A stretch of 64,000 nt of DNA from Kocuria rosea (lineage in GTDB: Bacteria; Actinomycetota; Actinomycetes; Actinomycetales; Micrococcaceae): positions 1 to 64,000 of the forward strand of contig NZ_JAMBOG010000021.1 of the NCBI RefSeq assembly GCF_023715525.1, in the 5' to 3' direction. Made by a program: the position numbers and the translations under genes. The number at the start of each line of letters is the position of its first letter. Position 1 is the first letter of the stretch. The notes beneath the pieces were generated by a model. That model had not been told where the DNA came from, made no database searches, and saw only the letters and a list, made by a program, of their open reading frames with translations. This document shows, one piece after another, positions 24,851 through 34,171 of this stretch.

Positions 24851-25690
24851 TCAGTCGTCGGTGTGGAGGTGGCGGTGCAGCCACAGGGTGCACCACAGCT
24901 TCAGCCGGGTCTCGTCCCAGTCCGGGGCGTTGACGACCAACGCTTCGGACCCGTACCGGTAGACCGACTCCACCCCGTCGCGGTCGGTGAGCTCGCTGAC
25001 CATCCGCTCCACCAGCTCCGGGTGCTGGGCGGCGAGGTCGGGGCGCAGTCCGACGTCGAAGCAGTCGATCTCGGCGACCACCGTCACCAGCGGCTCCTCG
25101 ACCGTCTCGGCCACCGGACCGTGACCGTGCAGTCCGGTGATGGTCCGCCGGGTGTGGGCCAGCATTTCGGTGCCGCTCATCGGGTCGCGGCCGTGGGCGG
25201 ACTGGTAGGCGCTGTAGAGCGGCATGGCCGGCAGGAAGACCTGGTGGTGGTCAGTAGCCAGCACGGGGTAGTTGAGCATGGCGTAGTTGCCGATGCGGTG
25301 CTCCCCGACCAGCCACTGCGCCTCGGGCACCGCGGTGGTGATGATCCGGGTGAGGTAGGAGGTGAACCCGTCGACCAGCGCCAGGGTCTGGGCCGGGGGG
25401 TGGGGGTCCACCAGCATGCCGTGGCGGGCCCAGCTGGGCCAGGTGGGACGGGTTGGGTCCGCGGTGAGCAACCTGGGGTCCACCCCGAGCTGCCGAGCCT
25501 GGGTGGAGATCCACTCCCACGCCGGGGCCACCGACTCAGGCGTGCCGTCGAGCCACCGGTCCGGGTGAAGGCCGTGGCCGGCCAGGGTCGAACGCAGGCC
25601 CTCCAGGGCCGGGGAGCGTTCGTCGAGGAACTCGTCCAGGGCATCAGCAGCCTGGGCCGGGCTCATGTCCTCGTACAGCGGCTCTTCCAT
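24851..25690 (-). CDS. Unknown protein, paralogue 2 of the 21.8/24.9-kb pair
   Basis: 279 aa from ATG 25690. Same architecture as the protein at 21809: MSPAQAADALDEFLDERSPAL, TPESVAPAWEWI, WPSWARHGMLVDP, AQWLVGEHRIGNYAMLNYPV, DCFDVGLRPDLAAQHPELVE and DALVVNAPDWDETRLKLW-type ends (here EALVVNAPDW). Identity is moderate, so the duplication is old. No active site or family can be named. Shadow frame upstream of 25690 covers the neighbouring gene. Soluble, likely cytosolic. Confidence 0.72.
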   Translation of the reverse strand: MEEPLYEDMSPAQAADALDEFLDERSPALEGLRSTLAGHGLHPDRWLDGTPESVAPAWEWISTQARQLGVDPRLLTADPTRPTWPSWARHGMLVDPHPPAQTLALVDGFTSYLTRIITTAVPEAQWLVGEHRIGNYAMLNYPVLATDHHQVFLPAMPLYSAYQSAHGRDPMSGTEMLAHTRRTITGLHGHGPVAETVEEPLVTVVAEIDCFDVGLRPDLAAQHPELVERMVSELTDRDGVESVYRYGSEALVVNAPDWDETRLKLWCTLWLHRHLHTDD

Positions 25691-25784
25691 GGCGTCACTG
25701 TAGTGGGCTCCCACTGCGGCTGTGTCGAGGCCACGGGGCAGGGGTGGAAGATCCTGGTGCTCTGGGCGCGGTGGAGGCGCAGGA

Positions 25785-26207
25785 TCACCCGTGGAGGTCG
25801 GAGGCCTCCTCCTGGAGGTCGGCGAGCACCCACTCCGCCAGCTGCCCGGCCGGAACCACGACCGTGGCTTCTCGAAGCTCCTGCGCCTGCTGGGATGACA
25901 GGGAGTCCTCGGTGGCCTCGGTGTGGTAGGTGGCCAGGGCTGCGGTGTAGCCGGCGGCCAACTGGGTGGCCCAGGGTCGGTGGCCGGCGTAGCCGGGGTG
26001 GGCGGGGTCGGGGCTGCGCAGGTCCAGCCACCGGGCCGGCTCGCGCACACCATCGGTGGCCGGTATCAGGCACTGGTGCAGCACCCAGGTCACGTCGGCC
26101 CAGCGGCCGGCCGGGGTGAGCACCAGGGGGTAGAAGGTAGCGGCCCAGTGGGTGGAGGAGTGGGGGTGCAGCTCGACTGCCAGAGCCCCGAAGGCAGAGG
26201 GGGTCAT
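25785..26207 (-). CDS. Hypothetical protein upstream of paralogue 2
   Basis: 140 aa from ATG 26207, which has GAAGAGGAAGCGAG upstream. Soluble; sequence such as HWAATFYPLVLTPAGRWADVTWVLHQCL and WATQLAAGYTAALATYHTEA is coding-like with many W and H. It lies 94 bp before the 24851 gene in the same direction and may form an operon with it. No family recognised. Confidence 0.6.
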   Translation of the reverse strand: MTPSAFGALAVELHPHSSTHWAATFYPLVLTPAGRWADVTWVLHQCLIPATDGVREPARWLDLRSPDPAHPGYAGHRPWATQLAAGYTAALATYHTEATEDSLSSQQAQELREATVVVPAGQLAEWVLADLQEEASDLHG

Positions 26208-26979
26208 GCTCGCTTCCTCTTCACGGTTCAAGGAGCGTGGCGGCCTGGGGCTAGACCGCACCGCCGGGTCGTCAAAAAGGTCAACGGCGATGCTCCAGAG
26301 TAGGCGCTGGGTCGATCACCGTGGAAGCACGCGGAGCAGTGAGAAGACTGGGGATCGTGGACGCCGATGGCGACGGGACGTCGTGGTTGTAAGGCATCCG
26401 GTGGCACAAGATGGTGGCAGGTCCAGGGGCCCAGTGTGCTGGCCGGGGGATGGACCTCCGGGGTGCTGCGGGACGGATCCTCCTGGGCGGTGCTGCCCCT
26501 GCGCGTTCGCCTATCGGTTCTGGTGCATGGCCCGTGGTGGGGCCAGAGGGCAACCGTGGCATCGGCCAGGGTCGGGTCTGGGTGGAGCGGCCGGTGGTGC
26601 GGGCACGCGGTGGGCTTCGCGGCCCGGGGTGGTGTCGTGAACTGAAGGGTGGATGGACGGCTGTGGTGGCACTGTGACGCCTGAGGTGGGGTGAGCTATA
26701 ACGATCGTGCCTTGTCCGGCGGGGATTCCGTGGGCTTTGGTCGCTCCTGCGGGGACACTGGGGGTACGGGCCGCGTAGCAAGTGCTCCGGTTCCGGAAGG
26801 GCAGTACCGATCGCAGTCCCCGGGGGTTCGTGGGGGCCGCTACCGCCCGGGGTTCCTCGTGGACGGGTGCTCCGTGGCCATGAGCTGCAGTTCACTTCGC
26901 GCCGCGGGGCCGTCGCCGGACCCTGTTCTAGGTTCTCCTGGCTGGCCTTCCCTCGGTGTCCAGCACGAAGGGCCCCATC
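26208..26979. other. Spacer without a convincing gene
   Basis: About 770 bp between divergent genes. Long open frames on both strands here have Gly/Arg/Pro-rich translations. I see no RNA gene or clear regulatory repeat. Confidence 0.4.
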
Positions 26980-27648
26980 ATGTTCACTGTTCATCGCCTG
27001 GCCGGCGCCGGTGCTGTCCTCCTCCTCGGTCTGGTCGCCCCGGTAGCCTCCGGGGCTGCGGCCGAGGCCGACCCGCAGGAGCAGTGGCCCCCGCCCAGCA
27101 CCCACGGGCAGTTCCGTGCTCTGCCGGCCGCGTTGTCGGAACCGGTGACCCTCCCGGCGTGTGGCTCCGAGGTGACGCGCTCGATCGGGGACGTCGACAC
27201 CACCCAGTACCGTGCGCTGGTCACCGCTGAGGGCGACACCGTGGTGGAGTACCGGGGTGGGTTCACGGTCGACATCACCCGGGCCTCCGACGGGGCGAGG
27301 CTGGAGGAGCTGGCCCTGGCCGAGTCAGGGTTCGAGACCTACTCCGCCGACGGGAAGAGCGTGACCTACGACTGGCCCGGCACGTGGCTGGTGGCGCCCT
27401 TCGATGAGGTCGAGGCCGCGGCCTTCGCCGAGGCGGGCTTGCCGGAGGCGTTCGTGTACCTGTCCGGGCGCCTGACCGAGACGGTGACCTTCGCCTCCGC
27501 GCCGCAGCCCGGAGAAGAGTTTCCGCCGGTGACCTCGGTACAGATCACCGAGAACTCCACCGAGTATGTCTTCGACCTGTGCGACCTGCTCGACCAAGCC
27601 GCCCAGGACACCACCGAGGAGGCCACCTCCGCCACTACCGCGCCCTGA
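26980..27648 (+). CDS. Secreted protein, unknown function
   Basis: 222 aa. A Sec signal peptide MFTVHRLAGAGAVLLLGLVA with cleavage likely after the Ala-rich stretch SGAAAEA (about residue 30). No lipobox Cys. The mature part is beta-rich and contains two Cys (PACGSEV and DLCDLL) that may form a disulfide, with ITRASDGARLEELALAESGFETYS and VTSVQITENSTEYVFDLCDL. ATG at 26980 follows CGAAGGG; a longer start at 26956 would put extra residues ahead of the signal. Probably exported to the envelope. Confidence 0.75.
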   Translation: MFTVHRLAGAGAVLLLGLVAPVASGAAAEADPQEQWPPPSTHGQFRALPAALSEPVTLPACGSEVTRSIGDVDTTQYRALVTAEGDTVVEYRGGFTVDITRASDGARLEELALAESGFETYSADGKSVTYDWPGTWLVAPFDEVEAAAFAEAGLPEAFVYLSGRLTETVTFASAPQPGEEFPPVTSVQITENSTEYVFDLCDLLDQAAQDTTEEATSATTAP

Positions 27649-27744
27649 TCCGCTTCCCCACTTTCTCGGCTGTGACCAGCCCATCCCGGCGGAAGCCGAA
27701 CACCTCAAGGGGGGACCGAACAACCAGTCCTCCCTCACGTGTGG

Positions 27745-28071
27745 TTAGTTCTGGGCGGTGTAGTAGGCGTCCTTGACGGACTGGTGGATGCGGCTGCGGT
27801 CGGAGACCGCGTGGCCGTTGTCCTTCGCCCAAGCCCGGATCTTGGTGGTGTCGGGGTCGCTGCTCGAGGCGCGGGTGCTGCGGGTGCCGGTGCTACGGGT
27901 GGTCTTGCGGGCGGCGGCCACGAAGGGGCGCAACGCCTCGCGCAGCTTCTCGGCGTTGGCCTCGGAAAGGTCGATCTCGTAGTCACGCCCGTCCAGGGCA
28001 AAGGCGAGGGTGGTGTCGGCGGGGCCGCCGTCGAGGTCGTCCTCGAGATGAACTTCGACTTTCTGGGCCAT
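27745..28071 (-). CDS. lsr2: Lsr2 nucleoid-associated protein, copy 2, RGR motif changed to RSR
   Basis: 108 aa, about 70 percent like copy 1. N-terminal domain MAQKVEVHLEDDLDGGPADT; C-terminal domain IRAWAKDNGHAVSDRSRIHQ. The minor-groove RGR motif of Lsr2 is RSR here, which should weaken or alter A/T-hook-like binding, while the dimerisation domain is conserved. It could form mixed oligomers with copy 1 or the host protein. It lies 61 bp downstream of the 28133 gene, the same order as in the broken copy at 24 kb. Confidence 0.92.
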   Translation of the reverse strand: MAQKVEVHLEDDLDGGPADTTLAFALDGRDYEIDLSEANAEKLREALRPFVAAARKTTRSTGTRSTRASSSDPDTTKIRAWAKDNGHAVSDRSRIHQSVKDAYYTAQN

Positions 28072-28132
28072 GGGGCAGGGGTCCTGATCAGTAAGCGGGT
28101 CGTAGAACAGGGCGGTGCTGGCGTAAGGGGGG

Positions 28133-28606
28133 TCAGGAATCGTCGGTGGTGTCATCGCCAACCGGGTCCTCCTGCACGGCGACGGCGTCGAGGTCCTCCG
28201 CCGCTTCGGCGTCCTGGGCCGTGGGCTTGGTGCGGTTGCCGGTGATGACGGTGCCGGCCTGGGTGAGGTCCACGCAGAGCATGCCGTCCTCGATGAACGG
28301 TTTCCATCGCCGGGTGGCGGTGGTGTCGATCCCGTAGTGCTGGGTGAACGCGGTGGCCGAGACAATGGCCTGCCCGGGTCCGCGTTTGGAGCCGTTGCGG
28401 ACTGCATAGGCGTGGGGGGAGGAGTCATCGGCGGCGCGCAGGGCCATGACCTGCCGATCGCGGTCAAAGAGCAGCTCCACCGTCTCGGCATTGCCCACGA
28501 GGTCGTGGGCGGCCTTGTTCAGGGAGATCACCCCCCGTTTCTGGATAGTCACACTGGGAGCCTTCGCCAGCGGGGTCATCCTCTTGTCGAACACCTCGAA
28601 AGGCAA
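28133..28606 (-). CDS. Unknown protein coupled to lsr2 copy 2
   Basis: 157 aa. TTG start at 28606 chosen because GGAGGAAGC lies just before it. N-terminal half SVTIQKRGVISLNKAAHDLV and VELLFDRDRQVMALRAAD is beta-alpha, reminiscent of swapped-hairpin DNA-binding folds; then ATAFTQHYGIDTTATRRWKPFIEDGMLCVDLTQ, and an acidic tail (DDTTDDS). The presence of a second, broken copy upstream of the other lsr2 suggests that the two genes work together, perhaps in chromatin or copy regulation. No family could be named. Confidence 0.65.
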   Translation of the reverse strand: MPFEVFDKRMTPLAKAPSVTIQKRGVISLNKAAHDLVGNAETVELLFDRDRQVMALRAADDSSPHAYAVRNGSKRGPGQAIVSATAFTQHYGIDTTATRRWKPFIEDGMLCVDLTQAGTVITGNRTKPTAQDAEAAEDLDAVAVQEDPVGDDTTDDS

Positions 28607-28848
28607 GCTTCCTCCTACGGTTAATCATTTCTCTACGCAGTATGCATTGTATTCATTGCAAGCGACGCATACGTGTTTGCGAAGCCGCGGAGGAGAGGCG
28701 TCTCGGAAGGCAAGGGATGCGAGACGTCTCATCAAACTTTTTTGCCCCCGCAGAAATCCGCGGCGGAGTGTGTCTCGCAGCTATGTGCTTTATCCATAGG
28801 TCCCGAACTGGATACTCAACGTTAGTTGCGAGACACATAGGGGTTGAC

Positions 28849-29436
28849 GTGGGCAAGTTCATTGGGTATGCGCGTGTATCGATGTGACAATAGGACGCGG
28901 ATGGTCCAGTGCATGACTTGCCAAAGGCGGGCGTGAAGCGCGATGGCCTGTACGTCGACCATGGAGTATCTGGTGGACGTGGTTCCCGTCAGTCTTCGAC
29001 AAAGTGATTGCCTCGGTCGAGGAGCATGACACGCATGTCATCACTACGCTGAGCCGTCTGGGACGGTCGACGCAAGACATGCTCACTTTCGCCGAGCAGC
29101 TACGAAGTAGGGAGTGAGTCTGCGGGCGCTGTACCTGGGTGGGAAAGACGTGGACTCAGCAACGTCGATGGGCTCGGTGGTATTTACTGTGATGGTCGCC
29201 CTGCACAAGATGGAGCTGGAGACCAACCAAAAGCGCATCCCCGACTCGGTGGGCCATCGGAGGGCGGCCGGCAAGGACCTGGGTGGGCGGCGGCAGACCT
29301 TCACCGACTCCCACATCCACAACGCCCTGAGGCTAATCAATGCTGGGAGCTGGCCACCCAAGTGGCACGTGATTTTAGGATGTCGAGGGCCACCCTGTAC
29401 CGGCGCATCCGAGAGATTCCGATGGTGACTGCCTGA
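28849..29436 (+). pseudogene. Decayed serine recombinase (resolvase/invertase) gene 1
   Basis: Starts GTG with VGKFIGYARVS, the usual N-terminus with catalytic Ser, then an early stop. Downstream in shifting frames: IASVEEHDTHVITTLSRLGR, STQDMLTFAEQLRS, SMGSVVFTVMVALHKMELE, GHRRAAGKDLGGRRQTF and a C-terminal HTH remnant ATLYRRIREIPM. At least three frameshifts or stops, so inactive. Pin-family enzymes resolve or invert mobile elements; this one marks the left edge of the A/T-rich and IS-rich segment. A second relic in the same orientation is at 45171. Confidence 0.8.
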
Positions 29437-30339
29437 TTCGTCGACAACCGAAAAGTCTGGTGATGCAGTAACCACCTCTGCAGCGGACATGTCATCGTGC
29501 CGGTATTGCTCCCCTTCTATAAACGTGCCTTTCCGTGGCACACATCAGAGCACTTGTCCGCCCGTCGAGAATCACTCGAACGTGCATCCCTTGTGCCTGT
29601 GAGCAGCATAAGTAGACGATGGGAAAGGGTGTACGGGGATTACGCCTACGCACCGAGCTGGTCGAGGACGCCGCCGAGCTGAACATCAGGCTCTCTGTCA
29701 GACATATCAGTGCCACTAACGATTAAGACGAATTAAATACGCCCTAAATTGATGAAAGTCTGGTAAGGCGAGTCATCACAAATGGATTTTTTGGCGCCAC
29801 CTGCAACTACTGCAGCAGATCCCTGTCGGGGCCCAGCCTTTTCCAGCCCATTAAATTCTCTGTGATTATCAAAAGGTAATCCATCACGACTCGGCAATAC
29901 AACCGTGGCCGCATGGTATGCCCGTCAGACGCCCGGTGGCCGTGAAAATTAACCCTTAACGCAGCGTCAGATATGACAACTAAATCATCAGGGCCGCATT
30001 CTCCTCCCTAAGCCAGGCCAGTGCAGGGACTTAGGATTGGGAAGCCCCAAACATTGAAAAGAACTACGTCAGTACCGAGCACGCGCGGGCCCTCTGCTCT
30101 TGAAAACCGTGTGTCACGCTTTATCTTACGGTACCAAATTTGTAACTAAATTTGAATTCTCAAGGTTTCCACCACCGTTTATGGTATCCCATGGTCATGA
30201 CTCATGGGATGCGGACCATTTACCCAACATTCCGGTAAGCAATTGACACATCGCCGGGCACTCCTATGGGCGATTTCCTATTAACATAGGCTAAAAGCAA
30301 ATAATCCGCCCCAAAATAATAAAAGACCGGTGAGCAAAT
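29437..30339. other. A/T-rich spacer, no gene
   Basis: About 900 bp with base composition clearly unlike the rest of the window. No coding frame is convincing. TTGACA at 30242-30247 about 100 bp before the next start is a reasonable -35 box, but no matching -10 at normal spacing stands out. Confidence 0.45.
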
Positions 30340-32958
30340 ATGCGAAAAAGTGCGCTATGTTCATCCATATTTCTGCTCTTAGCCCTTATGGGCTCGATGA
30401 TTCTCAGCGGTTATGCGGGTGACAACCTGCCCGGGTACGTATTGCCTGAGGATGATGTCAACACATCGGACGAGAGGATAATAGATTCGTTAACGCAACC
30501 CAATCTTGAAGGTAAAAGGACCTTGCGAATCTCCGTAACGGACCATATCGAAATAATACACGAATTCACAGTGACAACCAATCATCCAATAGTCAGTGAT
30601 TTATCGGCAGGAAAAATTGATGACCATCCGTCGTCTATTTTAAGCATGCTCTCCGGATACCTTGAAGTGGAGTCTGCATCTGAAGATTATATTGAAATTT
30701 TTTGGAATAATCCGACTTTGCTGCGAAGCGACAATGGGGACACGACTATAGTCATCAGCGGAGTAAGCGAAGCCAGTCTGGATCTTCCACTCACTATACA
30801 ATATCGCCACCACCCTTATTGTGCGTCGGAAAAATGCACGATTACTGCAATTGTAACAACCGCCAACAATAAGCTCGTCACCTCGGCCGAGCCCTCAGAT
30901 ACCATAACGAGTCAGTCCCCGATGACTACAATTATGCGTGACCTTACGGATGATTTTACGTTGGTCGTAGGGGATAAGCGCGCGTCTGGCCGTGCGGAAC
31001 GATGGGAATTTCCTAAACCAATCGTCTCTCATTTTCCACAAATTTGGCGAACGGTACTCCTTGTGGGTCCGTGGTTCGTGGCGTACTACGTGTTCCACCG
31101 GAGCGTGTCGAGGGGAGCCCTGACTAGGCACGATGGTAGCGCGAATTTTGACGATTTAATCCGACCCTCTGTCAATATGTTGCTGACGGCATCCGCAGTA
31201 CTTGTCGTTGGACAAATGTTTAGCCTTTTAGAAGTGACGGTGTTCGAGTGGCGTGAACGCCAGTATGATTTATATGATTTAGGACAACGGCCGTGGTTTG
31301 TGCCCCCCGGGATGTTGAGAGTAACACCGGTTATCATTGGCGTATTGGCTCTATGGGCGTGGAATGAGGGACCTCGCTTGGGTGCTATCCAAAAGCGGTT
31401 CCTCAATCCATTCAAATTAATTTCTATAATGGTAGGATTGCCGCTGGTTGTCTTCTTGGTTCTCGATTTGTGGCCATACTGGTCCCAGCTTAGAATTTTA
31501 GGCGTCTTGTTATTGGCTATACTATTTGGTTTGATTGGGTTGGCCAAGCAGTTGGGCATGTCTTTCCCCCGGGCTATGTTCAATGGTTCATGTGCAGCTT
31601 TTCTAGTTATAACCATCTCTCTAGTGGGGACAAGGCACACGCAAAATGCTGAGATTATAAATGGAGTGCTGACTGCGCTGACAATGGTCGGTTTCATGAC
31701 TTCTCTTATTCTTGGTGTTTACTTAATATGTAAAATTCCAGGACCTAATAAAGATGTTATACCAAATTGGGTTATTGCTCTGAGTGTCACCTTCTCTATT
31801 GTTTTTTCCGTTCCTGCAGAAATATATGATTTTCAACTTTTTCCCATTTCACCATCTGATGTAATCGCAATGATTTATGGGTTGGAGCCATTTATTAGAT
31901 TTGGACTCACGGCTTTGGTTTTTGTTGTACTTTACGCTTGGCCTCATTTTGATCTGCCGGACAGGTGTATCCGCGGCGCAGGTGTCGCAGTAGTTGCCCT
32001 TTTTACTGTGAGTTCTGATACGTCTTGGATGGGGATTCCTGTTGCGTTCATTGCGGGATTTTTATTAATTACAGTTATTCTTATTCCGCGGACTGCAGGC
32101 GCGGCTTTACTGCATCCAGATATGGTGTCGCGCGGATTGGATCTCTCCGGTTCGGACAAAGGGTCGAGCAAGTCCGCCGCAAAAGCCCGTAACTTTTTGT
32201 CTCACTTAAAGTCGGCACGACTTCAACGAGAAGCAAATTATGGCTTGAGGAAGAAGGTGGTGACGGGGGATATCGCACTTGAAAAGGAGTCCGAGGCGCG
32301 TTCAGAAATCGCGAAACTGCTTCACGCTCCTATAAAAATATCGTCTTCGGATAGACATGAAGTGCTGGGATGGGGAGGCGTTGGTGATCCATGGGCGCGT
32401 GGGTTGCGGGGCGCGGCAACTTCTTCTACAGTCGGCCTTATTTTTTTCATACCCCAACTCGCAGATATTTTTTCTATATTAGGGGACATTAGGGGTACCT
32501 CCCCTTGGGTGGGGGCATTAAACATAGCGTTGGGATTTGGTTATCCTCTCTATGGATTTGCATTTGGTTATTTTATGCCGATCATTCGTGGAAGCATGGG
32601 TATTGCAAAGGCTGCGCATTTTTTCGTGGTGTTGGCCGTATCCCATATTGTGGCATTGGTATGTCAACCAAGTTTGCCCGAAGACATTTCTCAAACTGTA
32701 TTTTTGCTGTGTTTTCAGTTCGCTGTTTTGTGTGTGGCCTTGGGTGTAGGGGCTGACTTAGGTTCTCTTCGACACGCTGGTGCTGGCGTGGACCAGTTGG
32801 CGGAGCTTTATCATGTGAACCGCCTTACTCTCTGGTCGTCGGGCGTGGCCGTCGCGGCGGTGTCCGCGCTTATTACAGGTCTCGTGGGTTCAGCGCTTCC
32901 TGTATTGATGCAGCCAGTGCTTCCGCCGTCGCCACCCGCTATATCCAGCGAGCCTTAG
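30340..32958 (+). CDS. Large A/T-rich polytopic membrane protein of unknown function
   Basis: 872 aa. A signal-like first helix (SSIFLLLALMGSMILSG) precedes an extracytoplasmic beta-rich domain of about 190 residues with paired Cys (YCASEKC). About a dozen membrane helices follow from residue 230 to 600, then a charged cytoplasmic stretch (about 600-700, KARNFLSHLKSARLQREAN) and four more helices to residue 860. No transporter or enzyme motif is seen; it resembles large actinobacterial membrane proteins of unknown function. Codon use is strikingly A/T-rich, a strong sign of recent transfer. The stop TAG coincides with the TA target of an IS630 copy; the empty-site reconstruction suggests that the native stop was also TAG, so the protein is intact. 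Confidence 0.82.
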   Translation: MRKSALCSSIFLLLALMGSMILSGYAGDNLPGYVLPEDDVNTSDERIIDSLTQPNLEGKRTLRISVTDHIEIIHEFTVTTNHPIVSDLSAGKIDDHPSSILSMLSGYLEVESASEDYIEIFWNNPTLLRSDNGDTTIVISGVSEASLDLPLTIQYRHHPYCASEKCTITAIVTTANNKLVTSAEPSDTITSQSPMTTIMRDLTDDFTLVVGDKRASGRAERWEFPKPIVSHFPQIWRTVLLVGPWFVAYYVFHRSVSRGALTRHDGSANFDDLIRPSVNMLLTASAVLVVGQMFSLLEVTVFEWRERQYDLYDLGQRPWFVPPGMLRVTPVIIGVLALWAWNEGPRLGAIQKRFLNPFKLISIMVGLPLVVFLVLDLWPYWSQLRILGVLLLAILFGLIGLAKQLGMSFPRAMFNGSCAAFLVITISLVGTRHTQNAEIINGVLTALTMVGFMTSLILGVYLICKIPGPNKDVIPNWVIALSVTFSIVFSVPAEIYDFQLFPISPSDVIAMIYGLEPFIRFGLTALVFVVLYAWPHFDLPDRCIRGAGVAVVALFTVSSDTSWMGIPVAFIAGFLLITVILIPRTAGAALLHPDMVSRGLDLSGSDKGSSKSAAKARNFLSHLKSARLQREANYGLRKKVVTGDIALEKESEARSEIAKLLHAPIKISSSDRHEVLGWGGVGDPWARGLRGAATSSTVGLIFFIPQLADIFSILGDIRGTSPWVGALNIALGFGYPLYGFAFGYFMPIIRGSMGIAKAAHFFVVLAVSHIVALVCQPSLPEDISQTVFLLCFQFAVLCVALGVGADLGSLRHAGAGVDQLAELYHVNRLTLWSSGVAVAAVSALITGLVGSALPVLMQPVLPPSPPAISSEP

Positions 32959-34169
32959 TGCTTCGTTCCTCAAAGGCGATATTCAAAGCGGCGGCGCAGC
33001 CGGCGATGTGGTGGCGCAGGCCGGCCCCAGACCCAGGGTTTTGCCCTGGTGTTGAGCTGTGCGGTGGCCAGGGCGGTGGCGGCCTCGATCTCGGCCGGGT
33101 CGGCGAAGGACTGCCCCGCCAGGGCCGCCTTGCGGTAGATCCGCCACCAGCCCTCCTGCAGGTTGAGCCAGGCGGCCCCCACCGGGATGAAGACGTGGGT
33201 AATGCGCGGGTGGTCCTCCAGCCAGGTACGCGTGGCCGCGCTGTGGTGGGAGGAGAGGTTGTCGGTGACCACCACGATCTTCCCGCCCGGGTTCGCCTGC
33301 TCCACCGCGTGCAGGAACCGTTGGTAGTTGGCGCTGTTGCGGGAGGCTGCCGTCATGGTGAGCTCCTGGCCGTCGGCCGGTCGCAGCGCCCCGTAAACCC
33401 AGGTCTTCTCCGGGCCCCGGCCGTAGTCCACCTCGTTCTTGATCCGGTGCCCGCCCGGTGACCACCCCGGTGCCGGCGGAAACGTGCGCGGGATTACCGG
33501 CCCGAGCTCGTCGATGCACAGGACCGTCGCTCCCTCAGGTGGGTAGGTGTAGAGGGAAGACTCCGCGTCCTTTTCCCGCGACGTCCGGGTCCTTGCTGGT
33601 CGTCCAGGTGCGGGTACGGCGCCAGCGCACGCCCTCGGCCAGCAGGATCCGCCTCACCTGACTGCGATGCACCTGGATGCCTTCGGCCTGAGCGGCGGTA
33701 GTAAGAGCGTCCAGGGTCCACTCCGGTGGGCCGGTCTCCTCGGTAGCGGTCAGCTCCCCCGCCTCATCGCGCACCGGCCGACCCGGCGGAGGCTTTTTCA
33801 CGAGTCCGATCAAACGGGAGCGTTCGGCCTCCGTGAGCCGCCGTTTCCGGCCCTGCCCACCCCGGTCGGCCAGCCCGTCCACCCCGGCGGTGTTGAACCG
33901 GACCAACCAGCGGCGCACCGTCTGCTCATGACACCCCAGCCGCCTGGCAATCACCGGTACGCGCAGCCCCTCCCAGCTCAGCGATACGATCCTCGCCCGT
34001 AGGATCCAGTTCGCCGGGGCGTGTCGGGCCCCGGCCAACTTGCGGATGCTCTTCTCCTCGGCCGCATCCGCGGCCGGGCGTGCGCGCAGGATCTTCGGCA
34101 TACGGACCGCCCCTCAGGACGCCCAACCAGAGGCCTACTAATTTACGCCCCCAAAGAGGAACGGAGCAT
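32958..34169 (-). mobile_element. IS630-type element, copy A (about 1212 bp)
   Basis: Ends GTGCTTCGTTCCTCAAAGGC (32958) and, read inward from 34169, ATGCTCCGTTCCTCTTTGGG. Bounded by TA at 32956-32957 and 34170-34171; the right TA is shared with copy B, so the two copies are joined head to head. Nearly identical in its second half to copy C (39827-41036). Confidence 0.85.
32970..34101 (-). pseudogene. IS630-type transposase of copy A, two frames
   Basis: The 5' frame (33535-34101, 188 aa) carries the HTH region (LGCHEQTVRRWLVRF) and ends at a stop after GKGRGVFPLHLPT. The DDE frame (about 33555 down to 32970) has VLCIDELGPVIP, VVTDNLSSHH and NLQEGWW with the three acidic residues. In copy B a -1 slip at GGGAAAAGG joins the frames; here one base is missing downstream of that site, so a -1 slip leads to a premature stop and only a +1 change restores the core. 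Copy C has the same defect. Probably inactive alone, but both may be moved in trans by copy B. Confidence 0.7.
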
Positions 34170-34171
34170 TA

